Shown: positions 34,891 through 44,701, counted from the stretch's first letter. The stretch: 64,000 nt of DNA from Nocardia elegans NBRC 108235 (GCF_001612845.1 NZ_BDBF01000007.1:62001-126000), one strand, 5' to 3'. Notes: generated by a model not told the origin, from the letters alone. Made by a program: numbers and translations.

Positions 34891-35463
34891 TCAGCGGTTG
34901 CGTTCGCGGCCGCGTTCGCGTTCGCGCATCCGCTCGTCGTGTTCACGCGCGCGGGTGACCCGCGGCGGTTCCTCCGGCCGGGTGCGGACCGCGGCCTGCG
35001 GCGGCTGCGCCTGACTGACGTCCATGAGCATGCGCACGGCCGCCAATTCCGGCGCCACCCCGACGCGGGACAGATGGGCGGCCAAGGCCTGGCGCCGCTC
35101 CGGGGAGTCGTAGCGGGTCAGTTCGCGTTCACGCGCCTTCTGCCGCTCGGCGGTGCGGGCGCCGCGCGCCACCCGGGAATGTTCCAGGCGGTCCTTCTCC
35201 AGCGAGATACCGCGTTCCAGGGCGGGCCGCTCGAGCATCCGGGCCAATTCCAGGTTGCGCGGATCCTTCGCCTTGGCCTCGCGAGCCTCGCGCAGCAACC
35301 GCTCCCGGGTCTCCTTGACCCGCTCCTGGGTGACCTTCACGCGCGCTTCGGCTTCTCGCTGACCACGTTCGCGGGTGCGCAGTGCGACCAGTGTCGCAAG
35401 CTGCAACATTTGCCTCATCAAAGCCGCTGTCTCGCGGCCGATGTCGTCGAGTTCCTCGGCCAT
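34891..35463 (-). CDS. Charged coiled-coil protein of unknown function
   Basis: 190 residues from the ATG at 35463, with GGGGAG upstream. Nearly all helical and very rich in Arg and Glu: EARVKVTQERVKETRERLLREAREAK, then ERQKARERELTRYDSPERRQ. The middle has an AHLSRVGVAPELAAVRMLMDV segment that could be a small helical bundle. The C-terminus is an Arg-Glu repeat (RERERGRERNR). No signal or membrane helix. It converges on the secretion locus and may belong to it (accessory or DNA-binding factor), but no family is recognised. Confidence 0.6.
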   Translation of the reverse strand: MAEELDDIGRETAALMRQMLQLATLVALRTRERGQREAEARVKVTQERVKETRERLLREAREAKAKDPRNLELARMLERPALERGISLEKDRLEHSRVARGARTAERQKARERELTRYDSPERRQALAAHLSRVGVAPELAAVRMLMDVSQAQPPQAAVRTRPEEPPRVTRAREHDERMRERERGRERNR

Positions 35464-35616
35464 TGCCTGCTCCCCGATGCTGCAGTTGTCTCTGTGGACG
35501 ATTGTGGTGCTTCGTATCGGACTCCGCCACACGAACGGTCGATCCGTGGTGACGGCGCCCCACCTTCAGCGCTGTCCGTTCTATGAGGTTACCAGCGCGA
35601 AGCAGGGCAGCCTAAC

Positions 35617-35648
35617 CCCGGATCCGGTCCATCGCAGGCGGATCCGGG
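35617..35648 (-). terminator. Hairpin terminator of the ppiB-like gene
   Basis: CCCGGATCCG (35617-35626), a 12-base loop and CGGATCCGGG (35639-35648) form a perfect 10-base stem, 13 bases past the stop codon of the minus-strand gene. Confidence 0.65.
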
Positions 35649-35660
35649 CCCGCGCCGGGA

Positions 35661-36527
35661 TCAGCTCAGCTGCATCGTCTTCACCGAGACCGGCTGCTTC
35701 GGCGCGCCGTCGCCGGTCGCCGGGTCCTCGACGCCGTCCTTGGCGATGGCGTCGAGGGTCTTCAGTCCGGCCTCGTCGACGGTGCCGAAGATGGTGTACT
35801 GCGGCGGCAGCTGGGAATCGCCGTAGACGAGGAAGAACTGGCTGCCGTTGGTGTCGGGGCCGCTGTTGGCCATCGCCACCACACCACGCTTGTACTGCAC
35901 CGGAACCCGCTGGGCGTTGGGGTCGCCGGGCGCGAATTGGTCGGTCGGGTACTCGTTGGGGAAGGCATAACCCGGCCCGCCGTTGCCCTGACCGCTCGGA
36001 TCACCGCACTGCAGCACCTTCAGTCCCTCGCCGGTGGTCAGGCGGTGGCAGGGGGTGCCGTCGTAGAACTTCTGCTGTACCAGGCTGACGAAACTGTTGA
36101 CCGTGCAGGGCGATTCACCGGCGTTGAGCGAAATGCCGATCGGCCCCCGATTGGTGTCGACGGCGACCTTAGGCGAGTCCGCGGTCGAGACCTCGGTCTG
36201 CTCGGGCTTGTGCACCGGCTTGGCGGCCTGGCCGGCATCGGTGTAGGCGCAGCTCACCGTCGCGGTCTTGGGCTTGGCCTCCGGCGGGGGAGCGGCCTGT
36301 GGGGTGGACGAGAGCGAGGCGTCGGGGGTCTTGGCCGCGGCGTTCGCGGTGTCGTCGCCGCGGGTCAGGTAGTAGATCCCGACGCCGGCCGCGACGACCA
36401 CGACCACACCGAGCGCCGATCCGGCGATCGCCAGCTGCTTACGCTTGCGCGCACGCTGCGCCTGTCGCTCCAGTCGGCGTTCCAGCTTGCGCTTGGCCGC
36501 CGCTCGTCGCTGTTCGTTGGTCGGCAC
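35661..36527 (-). CDS. ppiB: Membrane-anchored cyclophilin-type peptidyl-prolyl isomerase
   Basis: 288 residues from the GTG at 36527, chosen because GGAGGA lies eight bases upstream; longer frames lack this. A basic N-terminus ([25 protein letters not shown]) and one helix ([21 protein letters not shown]) anchor it, followed by a Pro/Ala stalk. The cyclophilin domain shows [41 protein letters not shown] and [16 protein letters not shown], the active-site blocks. It speeds proline isomerisation outside the membrane. Same place as Rv2582 beside rel and hisS in M. tuberculosis, which dates the rel-ppiB junction where the secretion locus lies. Confidence 0.9.
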   Translation of the reverse strand: MPTNEQRRAAAKRKLERRLERQAQRARKRKQLAIAGSALGVVVVVAAGVGIYYLTRGDDTANAAAKTPDASLSSTPQAAPPPEAKPKTATVSCAYTDAGQAAKPVHKPEQTEVSTADSPKVAVDTNRGPIGISLNAGESPCTVNSFVSLVQQKFYDGTPCHRLTTGEGLKVLQCGDPSGQGNGGPGYAFPNEYPTDQFAPGDPNAQRVPVQYKRGVVAMANSGPDTNGSQFFLVYGDSQLPPQYTIFGTVDEAGLKTLDAIAKDGVEDPATGDGAPKQPVSVKTMQLS

Positions 36528-36692
36528 TACCCGGTCCTCCCGTGTCGGTTGCGTATCGGCATAAGAGTGTGCCATCACTTCCTGAGACGACCCCTAACTT
36601 CCCCGGATCGTTCCGTACAATCGCGCCGCTCGGCCTCGTGCTGGGTGAACCGGTTGGACTTGCCGCATCCGGGTGGGGGAAACTGGACCATT

Positions 36693-37970
36693 GTGACCAA
36701 GACCAGCAGCTTCACCGCCCCGAAAGGGATTCCGGATTATGTGCCGCCCACCTCGGCGGAGTTCGTCGCCGTACGGGACGGGCTCGTGCACGCCGCGCGA
36801 CTGGCCGGATATGGACATGTGGAGTTGCCGATCTTCGAGGACACCGCGCTGTTCGCGCGCGGTGTGGGCGAATCGACCGATGTGGTCACCAAGGAGATGT
36901 ACACCTTCGCCGACCGCGGTGAGCGCAGTGTGACCCTGCGGCCGGAAGGCACGGCCGGGGTCATGCGGGCGGTAATCGAACACGGCCTCGACCGCGGTCA
37001 GCTGCCGGTCAAACTGTGCTATTCCGGCCCGTTCTTCCGCTACGAGCGGCCTCAGGCCGGACGGTACCGGCAGTTGCAGCAGGTGGGCGTGGAAGCGATC
37101 GGCGTCGACGATCCGGCGCTGGACGCCGAGGTGATCGCCATCGCCGACGCGGGCTTCCGGTCGCTGGGGCTCGAGGGCTTCCGGCTCGAGATCACCTCGC
37201 TCGGCGACGAGACCTGCCGGCCTCAGTATCGCGAACTTCTCCAGGAATTCCTGTTCGCCCTGCCGCTGGACGAGGAGACCCGCCGCCGCGCCGAGATCAA
37301 CCCGCTGCGGGTGCTCGACGACAAGCGCAAGGAGGTCCGCGCCCTCACCGCCGAGGCGCCGCTGATGCTCGACCACCTCTCCGACTCCGCGAAGGCGCAC
37401 TTCGAGCAGGTGCTGGGCCACCTGGACGCGCTCGGCGTGCCGTATGTGGTCAACCCGCGCATGGTGCGCGGCCTGGACTACTACACCAAGACCACGTTCG
37501 AATTCGTGCACGACGGTCTGGGCGCGCAGTCGGGTATCGGCGGCGGTGGGCGCTACGACGGGCTGATGGCGGAACTGGGCGGCCAGCCGCTGTCCGGGAT
37601 CGGGTTCGGACTCGGTGTCGACCGCACCATGCTGGCGTTGCAGGCCGAGGGTAAGGCCGCGGGCGAACCCGCGCGGGTCGATGTGTTCGGGGTGCCGCTC
37701 GGGGAGGCGGCGATGGCCCGGCTGGTGGTGCTCGCGGCCGACCTGCGCGCGGCCGGGATCCGGGTCGACCTGGCCTACGGCGGGCGCGGCGTGAAGGGCG
37801 CGATGAAGGCCGCCGACCGGTCCGGTGCGGCGTTCGCCCTGGTCCTCGGCGACCGGGACCTGGCCGACGAACAGGTGGGCTTGAAGGATCTCGGCTCCGG
37901 TGAGCAGCGCCAGATCCCGCTCGCCGAGGTGGTGGCGCAGGTGTCGGCGGCGCTGGGCGCGCAGCGGTAG
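36693..37970 (+). CDS. hisS: Histidyl-tRNA synthetase
   Basis: 425 residues, class II aminoacyl-tRNA synthetase. The start [16 protein letters not shown] is typical. The HisA-like motif includes [18 protein letters not shown] (motif 2), [15 protein letters not shown] (histidine binding) and [13 protein letters not shown] (motif 3). The C-terminal anticodon domain starts [16 protein letters not shown] at 36693 fixes the usual N-terminus; the long open frame upstream is not coding. A TACAAT hexamer at 36616-36621 could be its -10. Divergent from ppiB. Confidence 0.95.
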   Translation: MTKTSSFTAPKGIPDYVPPTSAEFVAVRDGLVHAARLAGYGHVELPIFEDTALFARGVGESTDVVTKEMYTFADRGERSVTLRPEGTAGVMRAVIEHGLDRGQLPVKLCYSGPFFRYERPQAGRYRQLQQVGVEAIGVDDPALDAEVIAIADAGFRSLGLEGFRLEITSLGDETCRPQYRELLQEFLFALPLDEETRRRAEINPLRVLDDKRKEVRALTAEAPLMLDHLSDSAKAHFEQVLGHLDALGVPYVVNPRMVRGLDYYTKTTFEFVHDGLGAQSGIGGGGRYDGLMAELGGQPLSGIGFGLGVDRTMLALQAEGKAAGEPARVDVFGVPLGEAAMARLVVLAADLRAAGIRVDLAYGGRGVKGAMKAADRSGAAFALVLGDRDLADEQVGLKDLGSGEQRQIPLAEVVAQVSAALGAQR

Positions 37971-38061
37971 TACGGTCCGAGCATGTCTGGGAAACCGTGG
38001 CGCGCATCGCTTTCCGGCTGGCGCCCCGTCCGGTGCGGCGTGTGTGGATGAGCGCGGCCTC

Positions 38062-38718
38062 GTGAACGACGCGAATTCCGCGGCGCGGCAGCCGGTCGGC
38101 CTCGACCTCATCGCACCGGAGCTGTACGCGCCGATGCTGCGGCGGCTGGCGCTGGGTGCGATCGGTGCGGGTGTCGTCGTCGGCGTGGTGGTCGGGCTGG
38201 TCGTGAGCTGGCCGGCCGGTGTCGTGGTCGGCGCGGTGCTCGGCGCGCCGACCGCGATCTACGCGCTGGCGGTGCGCCGACGGCGAATGTGGTTGTCGGG
38301 CACCGTGATCGAGGCTCGGACGCTGGTGGGGCGACGGCGGCTCGACGTCGCCGCGGCGACGGGTGTCGAGGTGCTCGTGTATCCGGGACGGCTGAGCCGG
38401 ATCGCGCTGCGGATCACCGCCGGCGGCCGGACCCAGACTGTGCCGCTGGCCATGTACACCGACGCCGGCAGCGGACGTGAACTGCACATCCTGGGATTGC
38501 GGAAGCTCGCCGACGCGCTCTCCTCCACCGAGTTGGCCGCCGCTCTGGCGCTGTCCGGATTGCTGGTCGGGCAGTTGCGGGCCGAGGCTCGGGACGCCGG
38601 ATTGGAAGAGCGGCCGTTGTATCGAGCGGTGCAGCTGGTGCGCGCGCGCGATATCGTGCAGCCGGTGCGGCTGAGCGACAGCGATATCGCGACGCTGAGC
38701 CGCGACATCACCTCCTGA
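38062..38718 (+). CDS. Hypothetical membrane protein
   Basis: 218 residues from the GTG at 38062 (38044 also possible). Two adjacent helices, LALGAIGAGVVVGVVVGLVVSW and VVGAVLGAPTAIYALAV (about 30-70), are followed by a basic RRRRMWLSGTVIEARTLVGRRR and a soluble domain with VEVLVYPGRLSRIALRITAGGR that resembles a PH-like sheet. The C-terminal 70 residues are helical. No family is recognised. It follows hisS on the same strand with a gap of about 90 bases. Confidence 0.65.
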   Translation: MNDANSAARQPVGLDLIAPELYAPMLRRLALGAIGAGVVVGVVVGLVVSWPAGVVVGAVLGAPTAIYALAVRRRRMWLSGTVIEARTLVGRRRLDVAAATGVEVLVYPGRLSRIALRITAGGRTQTVPLAMYTDAGSGRELHILGLRKLADALSSTELAAALALSGLLVGQLRAEARDAGLEERPLYRAVQLVRARDIVQPVRLSDSDIATLSRDITS

Positions 38719-39027
38719 TCGCCGTTCGGTATGAATCGGACATAGCTCGACGCTTGGGGAGCCGTGCGAACGATATGTGGTCACGGTTTCGTAACGGGGG
38801 CGCTAATGGGGATGGAAGCACGTTTCGGCATTCGTCCCGGTGGGCAACCCTTCGGCTTACTTCGTCGACCGTGAATCTGGGCGTCTGGCCAGGTCTGTGA
38901 CCACACCGGTATCCCGCAACCCCTGGTTTGACGCCTTTCATGTCTGGAAATACTGAGGCGCGCAGCGAACACTGAGAGTCGCAAGTCTTTTTCACGATCG
39001 GAGTAGTTCGAAAACGAAGGGTTCGCC
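38719..39027. other. Intergenic region with a promoter for the small secreted peptide
   Basis: No coding frame is convincing. TTGACG (38928-38933), a 17-base spacer and TACTGA (38951-38956) form a good promoter about 70 bases before the next ATG. The remaining upstream 200 bases hold nothing I can name. Confidence 0.5.
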
Positions 39028-39207
39028 ATGCATACCATCAAATTCCGCAAAGCAGCCGCGGTTGCCGCCATCGCAGTGGCCCTCGGTGCTGTCGTAGCCC
39101 CCGCCGCGTCTGCCGCGACCCCATCGGGTACCTCTCCGACGGCGAGCGACATCGACGGTTCCGTCGCGATCTGCTTCCCCTTGGGCAGTGTCGTCTGGTG
39201 CATCTGA
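39028..39207 (+). CDS. Small secreted peptide with two cysteines
   Basis: 59 residues. MHTIKFRKAAAVAAIAVALG and AVVAPAASAATP form a textbook signal peptide, cleaved after ASA-A or nearby. The mature part is only about 28 residues, Thr/Ser/Pro-rich, ending DGSVAICFPLGSVVWCI. The two cysteines near the C-terminus are nine residues apart and could close a loop of hydrophobic residues. GAAGGG lies 6-11 bases upstream, a promoter precedes it and a strong hairpin terminator follows, so it is its own transcription unit. Function unknown; a small surface or signalling peptide is possible. Confidence 0.7.
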   Translation: MHTIKFRKAAAVAAIAVALGAVVAPAASAATPSGTSPTASDIDGSVAICFPLGSVVWCI

Positions 39208-39218
39208 GCTGTCGCGAG

Positions 39219-39249
39219 AAGGGGTGCCGCCGGAGGGGTGGCACCCCTT
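39219..39249 (+). terminator. Hairpin terminator of the small peptide gene
   Basis: AAGGGGTGCC (39219-39228) and GGCACCCCTT (39240-39249) form a perfect 10-base stem with an 11-base loop, 12 bases after the stop codon. Confidence 0.75.
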
Positions 39250-39374
39250 CCGTGTGTGCAGGTGGCGGGCGAGCTCGCCGGACGGGTTGTCGAAAACGGT
39301 TGCGGGACGGTAGGGATCCGCTCTAGCTGTCTGGTTGCTCACGGTGATGGGTTTCGGCCGGTGAGGGTCGTTAG

Positions 39375-40430
<1,056 letters not shown>

Positions 40431-40455
40431 GCCGATCGACCGCTCGCGCCGCCGA

Positions 40456-41325
40456 TCACACCTTGGCGATGACCTTCTCCGCGTACTTCTCCAGATGCGC
40501 GATCTTGTCCGCGAGCGGCTCGGTGTCGTCGCCGGCGACGTAGGGGTAGCGGAAGCCGACGATCACGTCGGTGACGCCCTTGTCCTCGAGCCGCTTGATG
40601 CCGTCGGTGGTGTAGGCGTCCAGCGACGCCGCGTGGATCTCGAACGGCGTGGACGCGTCACGCTCGGAACGCAATTCGTTCAGCCGGGCGAGCATGCGGT
40701 CGAGATCCTCCGGATCGCCACCGGCATGCATCCAGCCGTCGCACAGGCGCACGGCGCGCCGCAACGCGGCATCGCTGTGGCCGCCGACCAGGATCGGCAG
40801 CGGTTCGGTGGCGCCCGGAGTGATCTTGATCTTCGGGATGTCGTAGAACTCGCCGTGGTATTCGAAGTACTCGCCCCGCGAGAGGCCGCGCACGATTTCG
40901 ATGCATTCGTCCATGCGCTTGCCGCGCCGCTCGAACGGCACGCCCATGATCTGGAAGTCCTCGGGCCACGGGCTGATGCCGACCCCCAGGGAGAAGCGAT
41001 TGCCGCTGAGGTAGGCGAGCGAGGCGGCCTGTTTGGCCACCAGCACCGGCGGCCGGATCGGCAGTTTCACCACGAAGGGCGTGAACCGCAGCCTGGTGGT
41101 CACCGCCGCCAGCGCGGCGGAGAGGATGAACGCCTCGATGAACGGTTTGCCGTCGAGGAATTCCCGGTTGCCGTCGGGGGTGTACGGGTAGGTCGAATCC
41201 GACTCCGCGGGATAGGCGACGCTGTCGGCGATGGTCATACTGTGGAATCCGGCCGCCTCGGCGGCCTGTGCCAGCGGTACGTAGTGCGCCGGATCGGTCA
41301 TCGCCTCCGCGTAGGTGAAACGCAT
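40456..41325 (-). CDS. LLM-class F420-dependent oxidoreductase
   Basis: 289 residues, luciferase-like monooxygenase fold. Blocks include AEAAGFHSMTIADSVAYP, TRLRFTPFVVKLPIRPPV, LSGNRFSLGVGISPWPEDF and the closing VTDVIVGFRYPYVAGDD. The RFSLGVGISPWPEDF segment resembles F420-binding members rather than FMN ones. Substrate unknown. A near-perfect KstR-type palindrome lies 34 bases before the ATG, which suggests a role in steroid or lipid degradation. Confidence 0.85.
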   Translation of the reverse strand: MRFTYAEAMTDPAHYVPLAQAAEAAGFHSMTIADSVAYPAESDSTYPYTPDGNREFLDGKPFIEAFILSAALAAVTTRLRFTPFVVKLPIRPPVLVAKQAASLAYLSGNRFSLGVGISPWPEDFQIMGVPFERRGKRMDECIEIVRGLSRGEYFEYHGEFYDIPKIKITPGATEPLPILVGGHSDAALRRAVRLCDGWMHAGGDPEDLDRMLARLNELRSERDASTPFEIHAASLDAYTTDGIKRLEDKGVTDVIVGFRYPYVAGDDTEPLADKIAHLEKYAEKVIAKV

Positions 41326-41355
41326 CGGTGGTCCTCTCGGGTGTTGCCGATATGA

Positions 41356-41375
41356 AACTAGAACAGATTCTAGTT
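41356..41375 (-). promoter_or_regulatory. KstR-type operator upstream of the F420 oxidoreductase
   Basis: AACTAGAA-CAGA-TTCTAGTT is a perfect 8-base inverted repeat. Its core TAGAACAGATTCTA (41359-41372) matches the mycobacterial KstR consensus TNNAACNNGTTNNA except for one base (ATT for GTT). KstR is the TetR regulator of cholesterol breakdown. Confidence 0.65.
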
Positions 41376-41437
41376 GTGTTGGCGATCCTAGTGGGATAGG
41401 CAGTGCGTTGTCCCGAGTTCGGCCACTGATCGGGCTA

Positions 41438-41451
41438 GTGAACCTGTTCTA
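41438..41451 (-). promoter_or_regulatory. Second KstR-like half-perfect site
   Basis: GTGAACCTGTTCTA differs from TNNAACNNGTTNNA only in the first base. It lies about 113 bases before the F420 oxidoreductase start, between the palindromic terminator and the first operator. Confidence 0.45.
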
Positions 41452-41472
41452 AGTACGGCTCCCGACGAGGAA

Positions 41473-41498
41473 TGGCCCGGACCGTACGGTCCGGGCCA
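41473..41498 (-). terminator. 26-base perfect palindrome, terminator of the EspB-like gene
   Basis: A perfect palindrome centred on CCGTACGG with GGCCC and GGGCC arms, 36 bases beyond the stop of the minus-strand EspB-like gene. As RNA it folds into an 11-base stem with a four-base loop. Confidence 0.6.
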
Positions 41499-41533
41499 CC
41501 CCGGGTGATGATTCGGCCGACGCGCCGCGGCGA

Positions 41534-43207
41534 TCAGAGCTGGTCGTTCTCGTAGTCGCTGATGAGCTCGTCGGAATGGGTCTGGCCGATGACCTCGGGC
41601 GCGGTCTCTCCCAGCGGGCCGGTGAGGTCGGTGTTGCCGGTGAGGCTCTGGTAGTTCTGCACCGTGCGGCCGCGCTCGTCGTCGGAGTTGCGCTGCCCGG
41701 CGGCCGGTGTGCCGCCGCCCATGAAACCCGAACCGGGCGTTCCCTGGCCGGGCATACCGGGCATGCCCGGACCGAACGGCATCCCGGGGATTCCCGGCCG
41801 GGCGCCCGGAACCGAGGAGCCCAGGCCCGGTTTGGCCGCTGCGCCGCCACCGGACGCGGTGCCGCCGAGCCCGCCCATGAGACCGCTCAGCCCGCCGCCG
41901 GCACCACTGCCGCTCATCGAACCCGGGTGCGCGCCGTTACCGCCGAAGGCGCTGGCATGCGTCGAAGCCCCGGGCAGGCCGGAACCGTTCAGGTCACCGA
42001 GACCGGCGGCCTGGGTGTCCGCGCCGCCGCCCGACAGCAGATTCTGGGCCTGCTCCACGATCGGCTGCCCGACGTTCTGCGCGACCGCCTGAGCGGCATC
42101 GGCCGCCTGCGGCGCGTACTGGCCCGCGAGCTGGTTGACCACATTCGCCAATTGGCCGGTGTAGCCGCCCAATTCGCCTCGGGTGGCGTTGACGATCGTG
42201 ACCGCCTGGCCGAGATATTCGGTGGCCGTGGCGATCAGCGTGGCCTGTCCGGGCGGAGTCAGGGCAACCGGCGCTAGCGCGGTGGCCTGGGTCGCGAACG
42301 ACTGGGCGACCTGAGTGAGCTGGACGTTGCCGCGCTGCACCACCGCCGCTGCCTCGTCGGTGAGTTTCGAGATGTCGAAGCCGCGCTGGCTGGCGTCCTC
42401 ACCGTGCGCCTGGACCTGTTGGCCCGCCGCCTGGGCACTACTGGCCGACTGGCCCTGCCAGACCTGCTCGACCGATTTCATCGCGCCCATGCCGATCTGC
42501 ATGGCGCTCTGGATGACCTGCGAGGACTGGCTGAGCAGATCGGCCGGATTCAGGGCCCCCATCACGCCGGTGCCGAAACTCGACAGCAGGTCGAGGAACG
42601 GTTTGAACAGCACGTCGATCCCCGGCAGCGCGGGCAGGGCCATACCGTTCATCAGCGCGGCCACCGGATCGGCGGGCATGGGCGGCAGATTCGCCGGCAA
42701 TGCCGCGGCGACCGGGGCGGCGGCCTGCTGGACCGCGCCGGCGGCACCGTCGAGTGCGGCCGGCGCCTGGTTCAGCGCGGCCTGGGCCCCGTCGAGCACG
42801 TGCTGTGCGCCGGGCACTGCGCCGAGTGCTCCGGCGGCCTGATGCAGCGCCTCGTGGCCCGCTCCGAGCAGCGGCGACGCGGCGTCGCCCAGCACACCGG
42901 TATGGGCGTCGCCGGCATCGGGGGTGCCGGAACCTCCGCCGGGCAGGTGCGGAGCACCGATCCCGTGGGAACCGTTGTCCTCGAACTCTTTCCGTGCGGT
43001 GGTGAAGGCCGGCGCCGATGCGGGCGGCGTATCCGGCGGCAGCTGCGGCAGCGGGATATCGGTGATCGGGCCCTGCTGTGCGGCCGAGGCCAGCATGGGG
43101 TCCGGGGTGGATACCGGTGCGGCGGGCGCGATCGGTGAGGTGTCGGCGGCGGGTGCGGCCGGGGCGGCGATGACGCCGGAGTCGGTACCGGAACCGATGG
43201 TGTGCAC
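41534..43207 (-). CDS. EspB-like ESX-type secreted protein
   Basis: 557 residues, Ala/Pro/Gly-rich, no signal peptide. The N-terminal 70 residues are Pro/Ala-rich. The middle (about 200-400) is helical, with LLSSFGTGVMGALNPADLLSQSSQV and VEQVWQGQSASSAQAAGQQV; the V-E-Q-V-W-Q-G resembles the WxG turn of ESX substrates. The C-terminus is Gly/Pro/Met-rich and ends with NYQSLTGNTDLTGPLGETAP, a tail seen in EspB-type proteins. GTG start, three bases after the stop of the EspC-like gene. Probably a type VII secretion substrate encoded away from an ESX core. Confidence 0.65.
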   Translation of the reverse strand: MHTIGSGTDSGVIAAPAAPAADTSPIAPAAPVSTPDPMLASAAQQGPITDIPLPQLPPDTPPASAPAFTTARKEFEDNGSHGIGAPHLPGGGSGTPDAGDAHTGVLGDAASPLLGAGHEALHQAAGALGAVPGAQHVLDGAQAALNQAPAALDGAAGAVQQAAAPVAAALPANLPPMPADPVAALMNGMALPALPGIDVLFKPFLDLLSSFGTGVMGALNPADLLSQSSQVIQSAMQIGMGAMKSVEQVWQGQSASSAQAAGQQVQAHGEDASQRGFDISKLTDEAAAVVQRGNVQLTQVAQSFATQATALAPVALTPPGQATLIATATEYLGQAVTIVNATRGELGGYTGQLANVVNQLAGQYAPQAADAAQAVAQNVGQPIVEQAQNLLSGGGADTQAAGLGDLNGSGLPGASTHASAFGGNGAHPGSMSGSGAGGGLSGLMGGLGGTASGGGAAAKPGLGSSVPGARPGIPGMPFGPGMPGMPGQGTPGSGFMGGGTPAAGQRNSDDERGRTVQNYQSLTGNTDLTGPLGETAPEVIGQTHSDELISDYENDQL

Positions 43208-43210
43208 CGA

Positions 43211-43534
43211 TCAGCCTCCGATCGCGTTACCGATGGCGCCCAGGGCGCCGGCGGCGGCTCCGTCGTTGTCGCCGAGGATCGCGACGGTGCCGAATGCGGA
43301 CTGCCCCAAGTGATTACATTTGGCCGACAGGTCGTTGACATCGCTGCAATGCAGTACCTGCGCGGCGGCGAACATCGCCAGATAGTCGGCGCCGATGAGC
43401 CCGAAAACGGGCGTCATCGCGGCTACATGCGTCGCGGTGTCCATATCGGCCGCTCCCGCGATTTCGGTTCCGATGCTCTGATGTGCCGCCCCGAACGCGC
43501 TGATCGCGCTCTGGTCGGCGGTGAGATCGCTCAT
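43211..43534 (-). CDS. EspC-like type VII secretion target
   Basis: 107 residues from the ATG at 43534, preceded by GGGGGG about eight bases upstream (a TTG 15 bases earlier is also in frame). LTADQSAISAFGAAHQSIGTE, then AAMTPVFGLIGADYLAMFAAAQ and LGQSAFGTVA give the two-helix layout of EspC/WXG100-like ESX targets. Two cysteines (HCSDVNDLSAKC) could pair. It precedes the EspB-like gene by three bases, so the two probably form a secreted pair. The promoter region contains KstR-type sites. Confidence 0.7.
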   Translation of the reverse strand: MSDLTADQSAISAFGAAHQSIGTEIAGAADMDTATHVAAMTPVFGLIGADYLAMFAAAQVLHCSDVNDLSAKCNHLGQSAFGTVAILGDNDGAAAGALGAIGNAIGG

Positions 43535-43665
43535 CGAACTGCCCCCCAATCATCGTGGTCAACTGAATTGTCAACGTCGAACAAGCCTCGCGACCGGGCG
43601 TCGACCGGAGGCTGGGCTGGGCTCAATATAACCGACCCGGCCGACGCGATTCGAGTCCGACAAAC

Positions 43666-43696
43666 TAGAACATGTTGCAAATTAGAACGGGTTCTA
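43666..43696. promoter_or_regulatory. Two exact KstR-type operators, 17 bases apart
   Basis: TAGAACATGTTGCA (43666-43679) and TAGAACGGGTTCTA (43683-43696) both match TNNAACNNGTTNNA exactly; the second is a perfect palindrome. They lie 13 bases before the SDR start and in the shared divergent region with the EspC/EspB-like pair. Confidence 0.75.
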
Positions 43697-43708
43697 TATT
43701 CTCGTCGC

Positions 43709-44701
43709 ATGAAGGTCGCAGTCACCGGCGCAGCCGGCTTCCTTGGCACGAATCTGCTCCACCAGCTGGTGGAGCGCGGTCACGAGGTGACCGCCATCGA
43801 CCGGGTTCGGCCCTCCGGCGCAACGGATCCGAGTGTGACCTGGGTGAGCGGCGACGTGCTGGATCCGGCGTCGATGCGTTCGGCACTGGCCGGGGCCGAG
43901 GTGGTCTACCACCTCGTCGCCGTGATCACCCTCGCGCATCGCAACGATCTGGCCTGGCGGGTGAACACCGAGGGAGTGCGGGTGGTGGCTGAAGCGGCAC
44001 TCGCGGTCGGCGCCCGGCGCATGGTGCACGCGAGTTCGATCCACGCGTTCGACCAGTACACCTGCGGCGGCCGCATCGACGAGAACGCGCCGCGCTCGGT
44101 CGATCCGGGGTTGCCGGTCTACGACCGCTCCAAATTCCAGGGCGAGGTCGAATTGCGCGCGGTCGTCGACCAGGGTCTCGACGCCGTGATCTGCAATCCG
44201 ACCGGTGTCTACGGCCCGGTCGATCACTCCGACTCCCGGATCAACACGACGCTGTGGGACGCCGCGCGCGGCCGGGTGCCGGTGATGATCGGCGGCGGAT
44301 TCGATCTGGTCGACGTGCGTGATGTCGCCACCGGCCTGATTCTCGCGGGCGAGCGCGGGCGTACCGGCGAGAACTATCTGCTCTCGGGCGCGATGGTGAC
44401 GATGCTCGAGGTCACCCAGCTCGCCGCCCAGGTCAACGGGAAGCGGGGCCCGCGCTTCGCGATTCCGGCCAAGGTGATCTCCGGTGCGCTGCCCGTGCTG
44501 GAACCGATCGGGAAGATGCTGGGCAGCGATCGGGTGTCGCGGGCGGCGATGGGTGCGTTGCTGTCGGCTCCCGTGATCGACGGAAGCAAGGCGCGGACCG
44601 AACTCGGATACCTGCCCCGGCCGACCGAGGAAACCGTGCGTGACCTGGTGGCTTTCTATAAGGGTGAGTCCGTGCGCACGGTCGCGAGCAGTATGGCCTG
44701 A
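43709..44701 (+). CDS. NAD-dependent epimerase/dehydratase (extended SDR)
   Basis: 330 residues. TGAAGFLGTNLLHQLVERGH is the Rossmann TGxxGxxG motif; DVLDPASMRSALAGAEVVYHLVA is the NAD-contact region; the catalytic YxxxK is YDRSKFQGE, with the Ser in HASSIHAF. It belongs to the group of dihydroflavonol reductase/3-beta-hydroxysteroid dehydrogenase-like enzymes. Substrate not certain, but two exact KstR operators sit directly before its start, which points to steroid metabolism. The leader is very short, so the operators must overlap the promoter. Confidence 0.85.
   Translation: MKVAVTGAAGFLGTNLLHQLVERGHEVTAIDRVRPSGATDPSVTWVSGDVLDPASMRSALAGAEVVYHLVAVITLAHRNDLAWRVNTEGVRVVAEAALAVGARRMVHASSIHAFDQYTCGGRIDENAPRSVDPGLPVYDRSKFQGEVELRAVVDQGLDAVICNPTGVYGPVDHSDSRINTTLWDAARGRVPVMIGGGFDLVDVRDVATGLILAGERGRTGENYLLSGAMVTMLEVTQLAAQVNGKRGPRFAIPAKVISGALPVLEPIGKMLGSDRVSRAAMGALLSAPVIDGSKARTELGYLPRPTEETVRDLVAFYKGESVRTVASSMA

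Noticed and set aside
35937..36692. Upstream extension of the hisS frame
   Set aside because: It is antisense to the ppiB coding region; HisRS begins at 36693.
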